The notes beneath the pieces were generated by a model that was not told the origin of the DNA, ran no database searches, and saw nothing but the letters and a program-made list of their open reading frames with translations. A program made the translations under genes and the position numbers. Below are positions 25,760 to 34,556 of a DNA stretch of 64,000 nucleotides, one piece after another (within the stretch, counting starts at the first letter, position 1; each line of letters opens with the position of its first letter). Origin of the DNA: Arthrobacter terrae (GTDB lineage: Bacteria > Actinomycetota > Actinomycetes > Actinomycetales > Micrococcaceae); NCBI RefSeq assembly GCF_015708085.1, contig NZ_JADNYM010000012.1:1-64000 (forward strand), read 5' to 3'.

Positions 25760-26271
25760 TACTGACCGTCCAATCGCAGCTGGCTATCCGGGGCGGCAAA
25801 CTTGTCCGCCAAGAAGCGACCGTGGGTGGAGAGCTCCGCGATGGCCCCGGTCCGGATCTGATTCAGCAGGTCATGAACGGTGGCTTCCAAGGTGGTCAAC
25901 TGCTCCACGAAGAGGCCGGTGGCGCGCGAGTCCTCTGCGCGTTCGGCATCGGTCATGGCCAGATAGGCGCGCAGTGGAGTGGGGATATAGTCGCTGATCA
26001 TGGCCGCCAGCAGTACGCGCTGCTCAGTGGAGGCGTTTTGCGCAGCGATGGTGGCCATCACAACGCGCAGCAGGTCCTCGATCTGGCGCAGCTGGGAAGA
26101 AAGCAACGGCGGCAGGACGGCGCCGGCGCGGCGGATATCCGTGCGCAACTGATCCAGCGCACGCGCCGTGCGGGCGTCGTCGGCCTCCACCTCGCTCTGC
26201 TGGCTCTGCGGAACCACTCCTGCCGCCGCAGGAGGGTTCTTGAACAGAGATCCAACGAATTTCCCGATCAC
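25759..26271 (-). CDS. Small helical protein next to TelA (possible XpaC-like partner)
   Basis: A 170-residue, almost wholly alpha-helical protein without a metal or nucleotide motif: ALDQLRTDIRRAGAVLPPLL, QIEDLLRVVMATIAAQ and FVEQLTTLEATVHDLLNQI. It follows telA by 35 bp. In Firmicutes TelA-family genes are preceded or followed by xpaC-type genes of similar size and helical content, and this protein may play the same partner role, but sequence identity to XpaC is not something I can claim. The start is a GTG (26271) with GGTGGAG just upstream. Confidence 0.65.
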   Translation of the reverse strand: MIGKFVGSLFKNPPAAAGVVPQSQQSEVEADDARTARALDQLRTDIRRAGAVLPPLLSSQLRQIEDLLRVVMATIAAQNASTEQRVLLAAMISDYIPTPLRAYLAMTDAERAEDSRATGLFVEQLTTLEATVHDLLNQIRTGAIAELSTHGRFLADKFAAPDSQLRLDGQ

Positions 26272-26306
26272 CGCTCCACCGCCTGTTCTCTGATCATCCG
26301 CCCGTT

Positions 26307-27500
26307 CTAGCCTCTCTGGTTTTGCTGAGAGCGTTCCAGATACGGTTTCGCCTTCTCCAGACCGGTCTCCAGGGCGGATACCGTTCCTTCCATGTTTTTA
26401 GCCGCTGTGGCGCGGAAGGTATCGATCGCGTCCATGGTGGCAAAGACGTTATCGAAGGCTTTTTGCAGCGTCTCCACGCTGACCCCGGAGCTGGATGCCT
26501 GCTCATGGATCCGGACCGTCTGATCCTTGAGCATCTCGCTGGTCTTGAGGATCATGTTATTGGTGGTGGTGTTGATCGCGTCGATCTGATCCAGCACCAT
26601 CTTCTGATTAGCCAGCGCCTGCGCCACGATGACGGCTGTGCGCAGAGCCGCAATCGTCGTCGTGCGGGCGCGATCCACGCCCTTAATGAGTTCCAGGTTG
26701 TTCTTGCGGATCAGATCCATCGCCAGATAACCCTGCACGGACACGGCGAGCTGCGTCAGGATGTCCTGATGGCGCTGCCGGATCGGGAAGAGCACGTCGC
26801 CCTCAAGCTTCTGGGCTTCCTCGATCTGCCCCTTTGCACGCGTGGCGTCGATCTTTTCCACGCAGGCAGCATCGAGTGCCTTGGCAAACACCGCGTATTC
26901 ACTCAGCGACTGCATGGTTTCCCACAGCTGCACCTTTTCGCCCGCCAGGGCCGCGTTGTCCTTGAGCAGTTCATCCTGGCCGGACATCAGGGCCTTGATG
27001 ATGTGGTCCAGCTGAGTCTGGGCCGACTCGTACTTCTGGAAGTACTTTGCCATCTTGTTTCCGCCGGGGATGAAACCAAGAATTTTCCGCCCCACGCTCA
27101 GATCGGCCTGGTTAGGGGTCAGGTCCTCCACCGTGGAGCGCAGCTCACCGAGGGTGCCGGCAACTGCCGCCTGCGCGTTATTGCCGCTGCGCTTCGCACC
27201 GGCCACTGAGGTAGAGGAGCGCTCCAGCATGCGCGTGGAGTACCCGCTGGACTGCGTCATCTCCGAACCCGCGATCTTGGAGATGCCCTCCACCTTCGTG
27301 GTGAAATCGGGGCTTCGCGGGTCAAGTCCCGCAAGCTCGGAGACAAACTCCTTGGCCTGCCGGTGGATTTCAAGCTGGCGTTCCTGCGGCACCGGAACCA
27401 TGCCGGGGGCGTCGTCGGGCTCAACAATGGCCGGAGCGTCCGGCGCGCGCAACACCAGCGCCGTATCGGTGGTTTCCGGGGGAGTCAGGGGGGAAGTCAT
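26307..27500 (-). CDS. telA: Toxic anion resistance protein TelA
   Basis: A 397-residue soluble, helical protein of the TelA/YaaN/KlaA family (PF05816). Characteristic stretches are SVGRKILGFIPGGNKMAKYF, FQKYESAQTQLDHIIKAL, DNAALAGEKVQLWETM and VDRARTTTIAALRTAVIVAQ. Length is normal. TelA proteins are associated with resistance to tellurite and other stresses, and in Ter systems they co-occur with TerD proteins and a TerC-type membrane protein; their biochemical action is not established. There is a 100-bp gap upstream, with a GC-rich partial inverted repeat at 27530-27571 (GGGGC ... CTGCC/GGCAG ... GCCCC) that could be a processing or weak termination site within the operon. Confidence 0.9.
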   Translation of the reverse strand: MTSPLTPPETTDTALVLRAPDAPAIVEPDDAPGMVPVPQERQLEIHRQAKEFVSELAGLDPRSPDFTTKVEGISKIAGSEMTQSSGYSTRMLERSSTSVAGAKRSGNNAQAAVAGTLGELRSTVEDLTPNQADLSVGRKILGFIPGGNKMAKYFQKYESAQTQLDHIIKALMSGQDELLKDNAALAGEKVQLWETMQSLSEYAVFAKALDAACVEKIDATRAKGQIEEAQKLEGDVLFPIRQRHQDILTQLAVSVQGYLAMDLIRKNNLELIKGVDRARTTTIAALRTAVIVAQALANQKMVLDQIDAINTTTNNMILKTSEMLKDQTVRIHEQASSSGVSVETLQKAFDNVFATMDAIDTFRATAAKNMEGTVSALETGLEKAKPYLERSQQNQRG

Positions 27501-27600
27501 ATCTGTGGCCAGCCTGTTCTTCTGGTAGCTGCGGGGCCGTACTCTGCCTTACCGGCAGCGGACAGCCCCGCCTGTTGAAAGCATCGGGTTGAGGGAAAAT

Positions 27601-28182
27601 TCAGCCCAGAACGACGCCGAAGTCATTGGCAATCCCGGCGAGGCCTGTGGCGTAGCCCTGTCCGACTGCCTTGAACTTCCACTCCGGGCCGTTGCGGTAA
27701 ATCTCGGCGAAAACCATGGAGGTCTCCGGAGCGGCGTCCTCGCTCAGATCGAAGCGGACAATTTCCGTTTCGTTCCCCGCATTAACGACGCGGCAGTAGG
27801 CGCTGCGGACCTGCCCGAAGTTCTGCCGCCGTTCCTCTGCCTTATCGATCGATACGACGATCACCACCCGCTCAACATCGGGCGCTACCAGCGTCAGATC
27901 AATGGCAATCTGTTCGTCGTCGCCGGCGCCCTCGCCGGAACGGTTATCGCCCTTGTGGATGACCGAGCCGTCTTTGGCCTGCGGTTGGTTGTAGAAAATG
28001 AAGTCATCGGAGGACCTCACCTTCCCATTGGCACCCACCAGGAGCGCGGAGGCATCCAGGTCAAAGGCTTCGCCGCTGGTGGTGCGCGGATCCCAACCCA
28101 GCCCAACTACCGCCTGGGCCAGGCCCGGATCGGCCTTGGTCAGGGAGAGGTTGTTACCTTTTTCAAGCGTCAATCCTGCCAT
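27601..28182 (-). CDS. terD: TerD family protein (copy 3)
   Basis: A 193-residue TerD protein. It begins [19 protein letters not shown], has the calcium-binding segments FDLDASALL and GDNRSGEGAGDDEQ, and ends FKAVGQGYATGLAGIANDFG. TerD proteins are cytoplasmic, bind calcium, and are thought to assemble with TerC at the membrane in stress responses including tellurite exposure. GGAGGAA precedes ATG 28182; an in-frame ATG at 28320 lies inside the neighbouring gene and is not used. It is about three quarters identical to the next copy by eye, so the two arose by recent duplication. Confidence 0.92.
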   Translation of the reverse strand: MAGLTLEKGNNLSLTKADPGLAQAVVGLGWDPRTTSGEAFDLDASALLVGANGKVRSSDDFIFYNQPQAKDGSVIHKGDNRSGEGAGDDEQIAIDLTLVAPDVERVVIVVSIDKAEERRQNFGQVRSAYCRVVNAGNETEIVRFDLSEDAAPETSMVFAEIYRNGPEWKFKAVGQGYATGLAGIANDFGVVLG

Positions 28183-28210
28183 GGGTTCCTCCTGCTTGTC
28201 GGGTTTTAAT

Positions 28211-28792
28211 CTAGTCGAGTGTGATGCCGAAGTCCGTGGCGATGCCGCGGAGTCCGCTGGCGTACCCCTGACCAACGGCACGGAACTTCCATTCGGCACC
28301 GCTGCGGTATACCTCGGCAAAGATCATTGATGTCTCGGCCGCGGCATCCTCGCTGAGGTCATAACGGACGATCTCCTGATCCGAATCCTGGTTGACCACC
28401 CGGCAGAATGCGTCGCGCACCTGGCCGAAATTCTGGCGGCGGGACTCGGCCTCGTCAATGGAGACCACAATGACTACGCGTTCAACATCCGCAGCCAGAA
28501 TGCTCAGATCGATCAGGATCTGTTCGTCGTCCCCCTCACCTTCACCGGTGCGGTTGTCACCCTGATGGACCACGGAGCCGTCTTTAGCCTGCAGCTGGTT
28601 GTAGAAGATGAAGTCATCCTGCGAACGCACCTTGCCGTTGGAACCGATCAGCAGCGCCGAGGCATCCAGATCGAACGCTTCGCCGGCGGTGCTGCGGGGG
28701 TCCCAGCCCAAACCGACCATGGCGCGCTTGAGCCCCGGATCCGCTTTGGTCAGTGAAAGATTACTGCCCTTGGAAAGTGTCAGACCTGCCAT
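28211..28792 (-). CDS. terD: TerD family protein (copy 2)
   Basis: A 193-residue TerD protein nearly collinear with copy 3: [54 protein letters not shown] and [20 protein letters not shown]. Both calcium-binding acidic loops are intact. It sits 28 bp from copy 3 and 47 bp from the TerZ-like gene, same strand. Acts presumably in the same membrane-associated TerC-TerD assembly. Confidence 0.92.
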   Translation of the reverse strand: MAGLTLSKGSNLSLTKADPGLKRAMVGLGWDPRSTAGEAFDLDASALLIGSNGKVRSQDDFIFYNQLQAKDGSVVHQGDNRTGEGEGDDEQILIDLSILAADVERVVIVVSIDEAESRRQNFGQVRDAFCRVVNQDSDQEIVRYDLSEDAAAETSMIFAEVYRSGAEWKFRAVGQGYASGLRGIATDFGITLD

Positions 28793-28839
28793 GTCAAAAG
28801 TCCCGTCCTCATCCTGTGTTGTCTTAGAAAACGTGCCGG

Positions 28840-29430
28840 TTAGAGAAAACGTGCCGCCGGAGCAACAAGATCCTGGGCGGTGCGGCCCTGGGCGCGCTCA
28901 CCTACAGCCTTGAACTGCCAGCCGGTCCCGTCCCGGGAAACCTTGGCCATGATCATCGCCGTATGAGTGCCGGAATCGGTCAACTGGTAGCGGGCCACCT
29001 CTGGGGATCCGGCGGAGGAGTCATCGACGAGGCGGCAGAAGGCGTTTTCCACCTGATCGAAAGTCTGCTGGCTGTAGCTGCTGATCACGAAGACGATCTG
29101 GGCCACCGCGGGGGAAACCCCGGCGAGGTCCACCAGAATGGTCTCGTCGTCGCCGTCCCCGGCGCCCGTGAGATTATCGCCGGTGTGCTTGGTGGAGCCG
29201 TCCTTGCTGGCCAGCTGATTGAACCAGACGACATCGAGCGCCTTGCCCGCTGCATCATAGAAGATCGCGGAGGCATCAAGATCAATCTCTGTGGTCTTGG
29301 CGCGCCCGAATATTCCACGCTTCACCGGAGCTGCCGAGTCCCAGCCCAGTCCCATCCGCACTCGAGTCAGCGCGCCGCCGTCGTTCTTGGTCAGCGACAG
29401 CGTCTGACCCTTCTGCAAGCTCAAACCCAT
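28840..29430 (-). CDS. TerD/TerZ family protein (copy 1)
   Basis: A 196-residue TerD-fold protein of the TerZ-like subgroup. It opens [18 protein letters not shown], has a short basic insertion [20 protein letters not shown] that is typical of TerZ, the acidic loop [15 protein letters not shown] and a C-terminal [17 protein letters not shown] in place of the GQGY tail of the other copies. ATG 29430 is chosen because AGGAGA lies 8 bases upstream; ATG 29439 would be inside that ribosome site. It is separated from the membrane protein gene by 16 bp. Confidence 0.9.
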   Translation of the reverse strand: MGLSLQKGQTLSLTKNDGGALTRVRMGLGWDSAAPVKRGIFGRAKTTEIDLDASAIFYDAAGKALDVVWFNQLASKDGSTKHTGDNLTGAGDGDDETILVDLAGVSPAVAQIVFVISSYSQQTFDQVENAFCRLVDDSSAGSPEVARYQLTDSGTHTAMIMAKVSRDGTGWQFKAVGERAQGRTAQDLVAPAARFL

Positions 29431-29446
29431 GATCCGCATCTCCTAA

Positions 29447-30571
29447 TCAGTTACTTACGTGGACTTCTTTCAAATTTTCCGTGCCGGCCGCCAACCGCTT
29501 GTTCCGCCCAATTGACGACAGGAACGCAGCGAGGATGAAGACGACGCCGATCAGGCCGGTGACTACTTCATTGATCTGCGTTCCGATCGTAATCAGCAGG
29601 ATCACGGACAGGGCGCCAATGGCCCAGTGTGCACCATGGTCCAGGTAGACAAATTCATCCAGTGTGCCCTGCCGGACAAGATAAACGGTCAGCGAGCGGA
29701 CGAAGATGGCGCCGATCAGGCCAAGACCCAAAGCGATGATGATCGGATCGGAGGTGATCGCGAAAGCTCCGATGACACCGTCGAAGGAGAATGAAGCATC
29801 AATCACTTCGAGGTAAAGGAAAAGCAGGAACGCAGCCCTGCCGACTGCCTTGCCGGCGCCGCCCTTGGGGTGCGCAATTTTCTCCGCCTTCGCGGCGACT
29901 TCCTCGGGCTCGACCTCGCCGTCCTCGTCCTCGTCGTCGACTTCAAAAAGTGCGCCGAGTCCGGTGACCAGAAAGTAGGTCACCATGCCGAGAATTCCCG
30001 AGACCAGCACTTGGCCCTGCTTGTCGCCGGCAAACTGGGCGGCGATCACCAGGCCAACCAGCCCCACAACGAGCGAGGCACCATTGAGCTTGCCGATCCA
30101 GGCAAGCGGCTTCTCCAGGAAAGCCAGCCAGTGGATCTCGCGATCCTCGAACATGAAATCAAGGAAGAGCATGAGCAGGAAGATGCCACCGAAGGCAGCG
30201 ATCTGCGGGTGCGCATCATGGAGCAAGTAGGCGTAAGTGCCTGGGGTGTGGATGTCGCCCTTTTGCAGTGCCAGATCCACCGCTTCGACCGGGTTCAGTT
30301 TCGCCGTGACACCGACGATCAGCAGCGGGAAGAGAATGCGCATACCCAACACCGCGATGAGGATTCCCACGGTGAGGAAGATTTTCTGCCAGAAGGCGTT
30401 CATCTTTTCGAGGATGCGGGCATTGACCACCGCATTGTCGAAGCTGAGACTGATTTCCAGCACGCCGAGGATTGCACACAAAATCACCGCACTGGGGCCG
30501 CCGTAAATGAAGGCGAGGATCAGTGCTGCGACCGTTATGACCATGGACCAGCCGAATGTCTTGACGAACAC
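29447..30571 (-). CDS. DUF475 / TerC-like integral membrane protein
   Basis: A 374-residue membrane protein with about nine hydrophobic segments. LEISLSFDNAVVNARIL and EVIDASFSFDGVIGAFA are the paired acidic motifs of the TerC superfamily (DUF475 branch). A highly acidic cytoplasmic loop, FEVDDEDEDGEVEPEE, lies between segments at about residues 212-228 and could bind metal or the calcium-loaded TerD proteins. It should be the membrane anchor of the Ter complex. The start is GTG 30571 with AAGGAG 12 bases upstream. It is the first gene of the operon, so the promoter should lie in 30572-30739. Confidence 0.88.
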   Translation of the reverse strand: MFVKTFGWSMVITVAALILAFIYGGPSAVILCAILGVLEISLSFDNAVVNARILEKMNAFWQKIFLTVGILIAVLGMRILFPLLIVGVTAKLNPVEAVDLALQKGDIHTPGTYAYLLHDAHPQIAAFGGIFLLMLFLDFMFEDREIHWLAFLEKPLAWIGKLNGASLVVGLVGLVIAAQFAGDKQGQVLVSGILGMVTYFLVTGLGALFEVDDEDEDGEVEPEEVAAKAEKIAHPKGGAGKAVGRAAFLLFLYLEVIDASFSFDGVIGAFAITSDPIIIALGLGLIGAIFVRSLTVYLVRQGTLDEFVYLDHGAHWAIGALSVILLITIGTQINEVVTGLIGVVFILAAFLSSIGRNKRLAAGTENLKEVHVSN

Positions 30572-30739
30572 GCTTTGTCGGAGCTCCTTAGAATGCTGAG
30601 TCTGTACCAGCGTGCCAGGCAGCTGGGGTGCTACTGTCTTGGGGTTGAAGCTCCCCAGAATCCACCTACAACACTAGCAATTCCGCAGGACACGCGCGCA
30701 TTCCGGGGTGCAGTTATTCCGCTGGCGGAATTAGCCAGG

Positions 30740-31129
30740 TCAGCTCTTGGGGCGGCGCTTGGCCTGGCGCTCCTTGGCGAGCTTGGCTTCCTGGCGGGCC
30801 TTGGCGTGCACAGTTCGTTCCGTGACCAGCCACTTTGGCGGAGACTGCAGCAGGTCGGAAATTTCCGCCGATGTCAATGGTTCGGTGATCTCAGAGCGAT
30901 TAAGCCCTGCAATGGAAATGTTCAGCTTCTGCGCGACGACGGGCCTCGGATGTGGTCCGGTGCGCCGCAGTTCTTCGAGCCACTCGGGAGGATTTTCCTG
31001 CAGCGCCTTGAAATCGGAGCGCGAAACGGCGTTGGCCTGAAACTCCGCGGGCGCTGCGGGTAGGTAGATACCCAGTTTCTTGGCAGCCGTTTCAGGCTTC
31101 ATGGACTGGGCGGAAGGTTCGGGACTCAT
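30740..31129 (-). CDS. DUF5997 family protein
   Basis: A 129-residue protein matching the actinobacterial DUF5997 family: [20 protein letters not shown], then [20 protein letters not shown] and [20 protein letters not shown], ending in a Lys/Arg-rich tail. Function is unknown. The repeated element (NPPEWL ... SPPKWL) suggests an internal duplication of a small helical unit. ATG 31129 overlaps the HNH gene stop (ATGA), so it is translated from the nuclease message; ATG 31102, where family similarity begins, is the alternative. Confidence 0.82.
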   Translation of the reverse strand: MSPEPSAQSMKPETAAKKLGIYLPAAPAEFQANAVSRSDFKALQENPPEWLEELRRTGPHPRPVVAQKLNISIAGLNRSEITEPLTSAEISDLLQSPPKWLVTERTVHAKARQEAKLAKERQAKRRPKS

Positions 31130-32910
31130 GCGTTAACAGTACGGGGCAATGACCGGGGGTCGGCCCCTACCCGTTTGGTGCCGGGGAGCGCGGGTGCTGT
31201 GGAGGTATAGACGTTACCGAGGGGCGTGGTGATTTCCACGGTGTGTCTGGGTTCTGGTCCTTCTCGCGTGGGTGTGCGGAGTTGTGGTGTGGAGGTCCAG
31301 CCGGGGCTCTCTTTCCGGTAATTGCAGCGTTCGCAGAGCCCCTGACCGTTAAGCTCGCTTGTTACCCCGCTGCCGCTTCCGTCATTTTCCAGCCTGCTGG
31401 CTCGGTTGTTTCTGTCTTTGTGTTTGTTGTGGTGGGGGATGATGTGATCGATGTGCCGGATCGGGGCGTCGCAGTAGGGGGTTCTGCAGGTCTGGTCACG
31501 GGCGATGATGAATCTGCGTAAACCTGATGGGAAGAGCCGTCGGGTGGAGTCCATAGCGACGAGTTGGCCGGTGGTGGGGGCGGTGTAAAGGCGGCGGATC
31601 CAGACCCGGAACCCTGGATCCTCCAATGCCGCAGCCAGACCATTGTCTGTATCGGCGCTGATCCCGTTTTTCAGGCCGGCCCCGCCGCTATTGCCGTTTC
31701 CTTGGTAGTGGACGAGGGTTCTGGCTTGCTGGGCGGGGAAGATTCCGTAGCCGGTGATGTGTGCTGGTTCGCTGTCGCCTTGGAACAGGGTCCGGTCGGT
31801 CATGACGAGTTGAATCTCGATCCCGGTAATCCCGCAGGGGGTTCCGGTGAGACGGTGGATCAGCGTGTCGGCCATGATCTGGCCCCTCCCACGCCGGTCC
31901 CCGCTGGCGCGTAGGGTGTCTGCTTCCCGGGATAGGGAGCCGTACACGGCGACTCCCTCCGCGACGGGTAGGAGCGCGGAGAGGCGGACCATGGCGTCGG
32001 GGGCGGGCCGTAGGCTGACGTGCCGGTCGTTGACGGCTTTTGTGTTCCGGGCGACCACGGAGGCCGGGTCCAACCGGTACGCGATCCGTTTCGCCTCCGC
32101 GGTGACTTGTCGGTATCCCATCGCGTTCATCGCCCCGGTGTCGGCGGCGAGTTCGGTATCCACGGCTTGGCGGTCTTCCAGGGATAGGAACGCGGTTTCC
32201 CGCACGAGGAGGATTGCCCGGTACTCGTTGAGTCTCCCCGTCGCGAGAGCGGTGAACGTGTGTGGCATCTCGGTGAGAAGGATTTTGGCGAGCCCGAGGA
32301 GCTTGTTCCCATTCGTCGGGGATTCATGCCTGGCTAAGGCGATCTGGCACCCGATGCTGTCCGCGAGCTTCGCGGCCCGCTTATCAGCTAACTGCTTAGC
32401 CAATTTACGGGCCACCGGATCCGGTTCCGCCAGTTCACGGCCCCGCTGGTCCGCTAGTTGGTCCGCTGCTATGCGGGCGTCTTCCAGTGCCTGAGCGGTT
32501 TCCTGGGCCCTGCGTTGGGAGGCATCAAACGCTACCGTGACCCGTGCCTGGGAGGCGCATAAAGCCGATTTAAGTTCTTCATCCGCCCGCAACAACCCGA
32601 TCCGTTCCCGGTCATCAAAATCCTCCGGTTCCATCAGAGCCAACTCAGCGATCCAACCTCGAATCATCTCCTCATCCACCCGGTGTGAGTGACCATCAGA
32701 AGAGACAGGCAGAGCGGACGAAGCATGGAGGGCAGTAGATGGGGTGGTCGGTGCGGGTGCACCAGAGGGGCCTACCGCGCTTGCAGCACATACAGGAACA
32801 GCGGTGGAGGGTGCCGATGCGGCGGACAGTACCGGTACGGCAGCAGAAGGTACCGGTGAAGCGTGGTGCATTCCGCTGTTTTCGATACCTCTATTACCAT
32901 TTTCGAACAT
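31126..32910 (-). CDS. DUF222 / HNH endonuclease protein (13E12-like)
   Basis: A 594-residue protein of the DUF222-HNH type that is multicopy in many actinobacteria (the 13E12 family). Residues 80-350 are the DUF222 helical region ([39 protein letters not shown]). The C-terminal HNH finger includes [20 protein letters not shown] followed by DHIIPHHN and [14 protein letters not shown], with the Cys pairs and His-His of an active nuclease. The first 70 residues are Ser/Ala/Pro-rich. Role is unknown; some mycobacterial relatives are DNA-damage inducible. It has its own promoter with a leaderless ATG and an SOS-like box. It overlaps the DUF5997 gene downstream. Confidence 0.9.
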   Translation of the reverse strand: MFENGNRGIENSGMHHASPVPSAAVPVLSAASAPSTAVPVCAASAVGPSGAPAPTTPSTALHASSALPVSSDGHSHRVDEEMIRGWIAELALMEPEDFDDRERIGLLRADEELKSALCASQARVTVAFDASQRRAQETAQALEDARIAADQLADQRGRELAEPDPVARKLAKQLADKRAAKLADSIGCQIALARHESPTNGNKLLGLAKILLTEMPHTFTALATGRLNEYRAILLVRETAFLSLEDRQAVDTELAADTGAMNAMGYRQVTAEAKRIAYRLDPASVVARNTKAVNDRHVSLRPAPDAMVRLSALLPVAEGVAVYGSLSREADTLRASGDRRGRGQIMADTLIHRLTGTPCGITGIEIQLVMTDRTLFQGDSEPAHITGYGIFPAQQARTLVHYQGNGNSGGAGLKNGISADTDNGLAAALEDPGFRVWIRRLYTAPTTGQLVAMDSTRRLFPSGLRRFIIARDQTCRTPYCDAPIRHIDHIIPHHNKHKDRNNRASRLENDGSGSGVTSELNGQGLCERCNYRKESPGWTSTPQLRTPTREGPEPRHTVEITTPLGNVYTSTAPALPGTKRVGADPRSLPRTVNA

Positions 32911-32945
32911 ATATTCAGTATAGGTCTACGAAGTAGAACATACAA
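32904..32945 (-). promoter_or_regulatory. Leaderless promoter with LexA-like box for the HNH gene
   Basis: On the minus strand TTGTAT (32945-32940), a 17-base spacer and TATACT (32922-32917) form a good sigma-A promoter whose start point would be the A of ATG 32910, six bases after the -10. Overlapping it at 32904-32917 is CGAACATATATTCA, matching 8 of the 10 defined positions of the Gram-positive LexA box (CGAAC-N4-GTTCG). Confidence 0.6.
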
Positions 32946-33121
32946 GAGTTTCTGCGCCCTGTGGGCAAGGAATTGCGGAGAATTTAGGGATGGCTGCGGA
33001 GTTCATCCCGCGCACGTGGCCACAGGCCTTGGCCGACATTGACTAAAACCTGCGGGAGCCGCATTGGTCGACCACTAAAACTGGCGCACCCGGTCCTAAT
33101 GCGGTGCGCTACTGTGTTCAC

Positions 33122-33976
33122 GTGCCCGAATCCCGCGTCCTGACCGTAGCTTTTGTGCCCGGAGTGACTCCTGGCAAGTGGATCCGCCGCTGGGAGGAGC
33201 GCATGCCGCAGTGTCCGCTGCTGGCGTCGCCGGTGTCCGAGGTGGATCAGGTGGCCATACTGCACCGGGGCGAGACGGAAATGAGTTTTGTCCGCTTACC
33301 CGTGGACCGCGCTGGCCTGAATGTTATTGAACTTTACGCCGAAATCCCGGTGGTGGTTGCGCCCAAGGACCATGAAATCGCGGTTTTTGATGAGGTCCCC
33401 GTGGCCGAGCTTGCAGCGGAATACCTCCTACAAGACCCCGACCTCTTTCCCGAGTGGCGGGATATTTCGGACCAGATCCGAGCCGGGACACGCCCGCCCT
33501 TGCCGGCAATGGAGACCTTGGAAGCGGCACTGGACCTGGTCGAGGCAGGGCTGGGGATCCTGATTTTGCCGATGTCCGTGGCCCGCCAGTTCAGCCGCAA
33601 GTCACTGCGCGCACGTCCGGTCTCCGGGGTGCCACAGCCGCGGATCGGGCTGGCCTGGTTGGAGGGCAATACGGATCCGGTGATCGAGGAATTCATTGGC
33701 GTGGTCCGCGGTCGTTCGGCGCAAAGCTCGCGCCAGCCTTCCGTTCAAGCCGCACAGGACGCCGCGCCCAAAAAAGTCCGCGGTGGCAGCGGCGCCGGCA
33801 AGGACGGCGGCAAAGGTGCTTCCCGAGTCCCGGCTAAGAGCTCAGGAAAAGGTTCAGACAAAAGTACGACGACGGCTGGCGGCACTACCAACCATGGAAC
33901 CAGGAGCGCGGGCAAGGGCGCAAAGACCGCCGGCGTCAAATCCAAGGGGCACGCGTCCAAACGCGGTCGCCGCTAG
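33122..33976 (+). CDS. LysR-type effector-binding domain protein without HTH, with basic tail
   Basis: A 284-residue protein. Residues 1-200 match the substrate-binding domain of LysR regulators: VAFVPGVTPGKWIRRWEERM, VAILHRGETEMSFVRLPVD, VVAPKDHEIAVFDEVPVAEL and LVEAGLGILILPMSVARQFS. The N-terminal winged helix is absent: the frame starts at the first strand of the effector domain. Residues 200-284 are a Lys/Gly/Ser-rich low-complexity tail (KVRGGSGAGKDGGKGASRV ... KGHASKRGRR) that could bind nucleic acid non-specifically. GTG 33122 follows TACTGT by six bases, consistent with a leaderless message; GTG 33104 is in frame but less likely. It ends overlapping the convergent MarR gene by 4 bp. 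Confidence 0.8.
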   Translation: MPESRVLTVAFVPGVTPGKWIRRWEERMPQCPLLASPVSEVDQVAILHRGETEMSFVRLPVDRAGLNVIELYAEIPVVVAPKDHEIAVFDEVPVAELAAEYLLQDPDLFPEWRDISDQIRAGTRPPLPAMETLEAALDLVEAGLGILILPMSVARQFSRKSLRARPVSGVPQPRIGLAWLEGNTDPVIEEFIGVVRGRSAQSSRQPSVQAAQDAAPKKVRGGSGAGKDGGKGASRVPAKSSGKGSDKSTTTAGGTTNHGTRSAGKGAKTAGVKSKGHASKRGRR

Positions 33977-34446
33977 CCGGGCCCGCGGGGGATATCTTCC
34001 CGGGCGGCAATGGTTGCCGCGATCATGTCTGTGATGAACCGGCCAGCCAGCTCCCGCTCCGTATCGCTATAGCCCCCCAGCGCCTGTGTCAGGTGCCGGG
34101 CCAATGGAGTGAAGAGCCGTCTACCCACCTGCCGGGCGTGGTCCGTCATGGCGAGCTGCACTTGCCGGCGGTCCTCTGCGCTGCGCTGCCGCGTCAGATG
34201 TCCGGCGCGATCGAGTCTGTCCATTAGCGCCGTCGTCGCCGGTGAGCTCAGGTTCAGCGCCTCGCCCAGGCGCCCCGGCGTGACAGTCTGGTCGGCGCGG
34301 GCGGCCTGCACCATAAAGGCCAAGGCGCTCATATCGGTCCGGTGCAGACCATGCGTGCTGCTGACGGCATCCACATAACGGTCAGTTTCGACCGTGAACT
34401 GCTGCAGCAGCGTCAAGAGGTCAAAATCCGGCATCGGCGCTTGCAT
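33973..34446 (-). CDS. MarR family transcription regulator
   Basis: A 157-residue winged-helix regulator: LHRTDMSALAFMVQAARADQ, TVTPGRLGEALNLSSPATTA with the recognition helix, LMDRLDRAGHLTRQRSAEDR and RRQVQLAMTDHARQVG with the wing Asp-Arg pair. Length and layout are typical of MarR. It is divergent from the MMPL exporter with 110 bp between the start codons, where a promoter and imperfect inverted repeat occur, so it probably represses the exporter and itself. AGGTGAAG lies just before its ATG. Confidence 0.88.
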   Translation of the reverse strand: MQAPMPDFDLLTLLQQFTVETDRYVDAVSSTHGLHRTDMSALAFMVQAARADQTVTPGRLGEALNLSSPATTALMDRLDRAGHLTRQRSAEDRRQVQLAMTDHARQVGRRLFTPLARHLTQALGGYSDTERELAGRFITDMIAATIAAREDIPRGPG

Positions 34447-34504
34447 ACTTCTTCACCTCAATTGCCTCGGTGTCCCTCTGCCCGACGTCCGAGCAGGCTG
34501 GCCA

Positions 34505-34551
34505 TTGGTTTCCCACCAGCATATCTGTATTATCTTCACTAGAGAGAAGTT
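34505..34551 (+). promoter_or_regulatory. MMPL promoter with putative MarR operator
   Basis: TTGGTT (34505-34510), a 17-base spacer and TATTAT (34528-34533) form a promoter toward the exporter. An inverted repeat ATCTTC-N8-GAAGTT (34532-34551, five of six positions paired) covers the -10 end, start point and leader; occupation would block transcription. Confidence 0.6.
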
Positions 34552-34556
34552 CCATC

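Noticed and set aside
31126-32910. Mobile intron or transposon carrying the HNH gene
   Set aside because: No terminal repeats, target duplication, reverse transcriptase or intron structure were seen; the DUF222-HNH type is a common chromosomal family.
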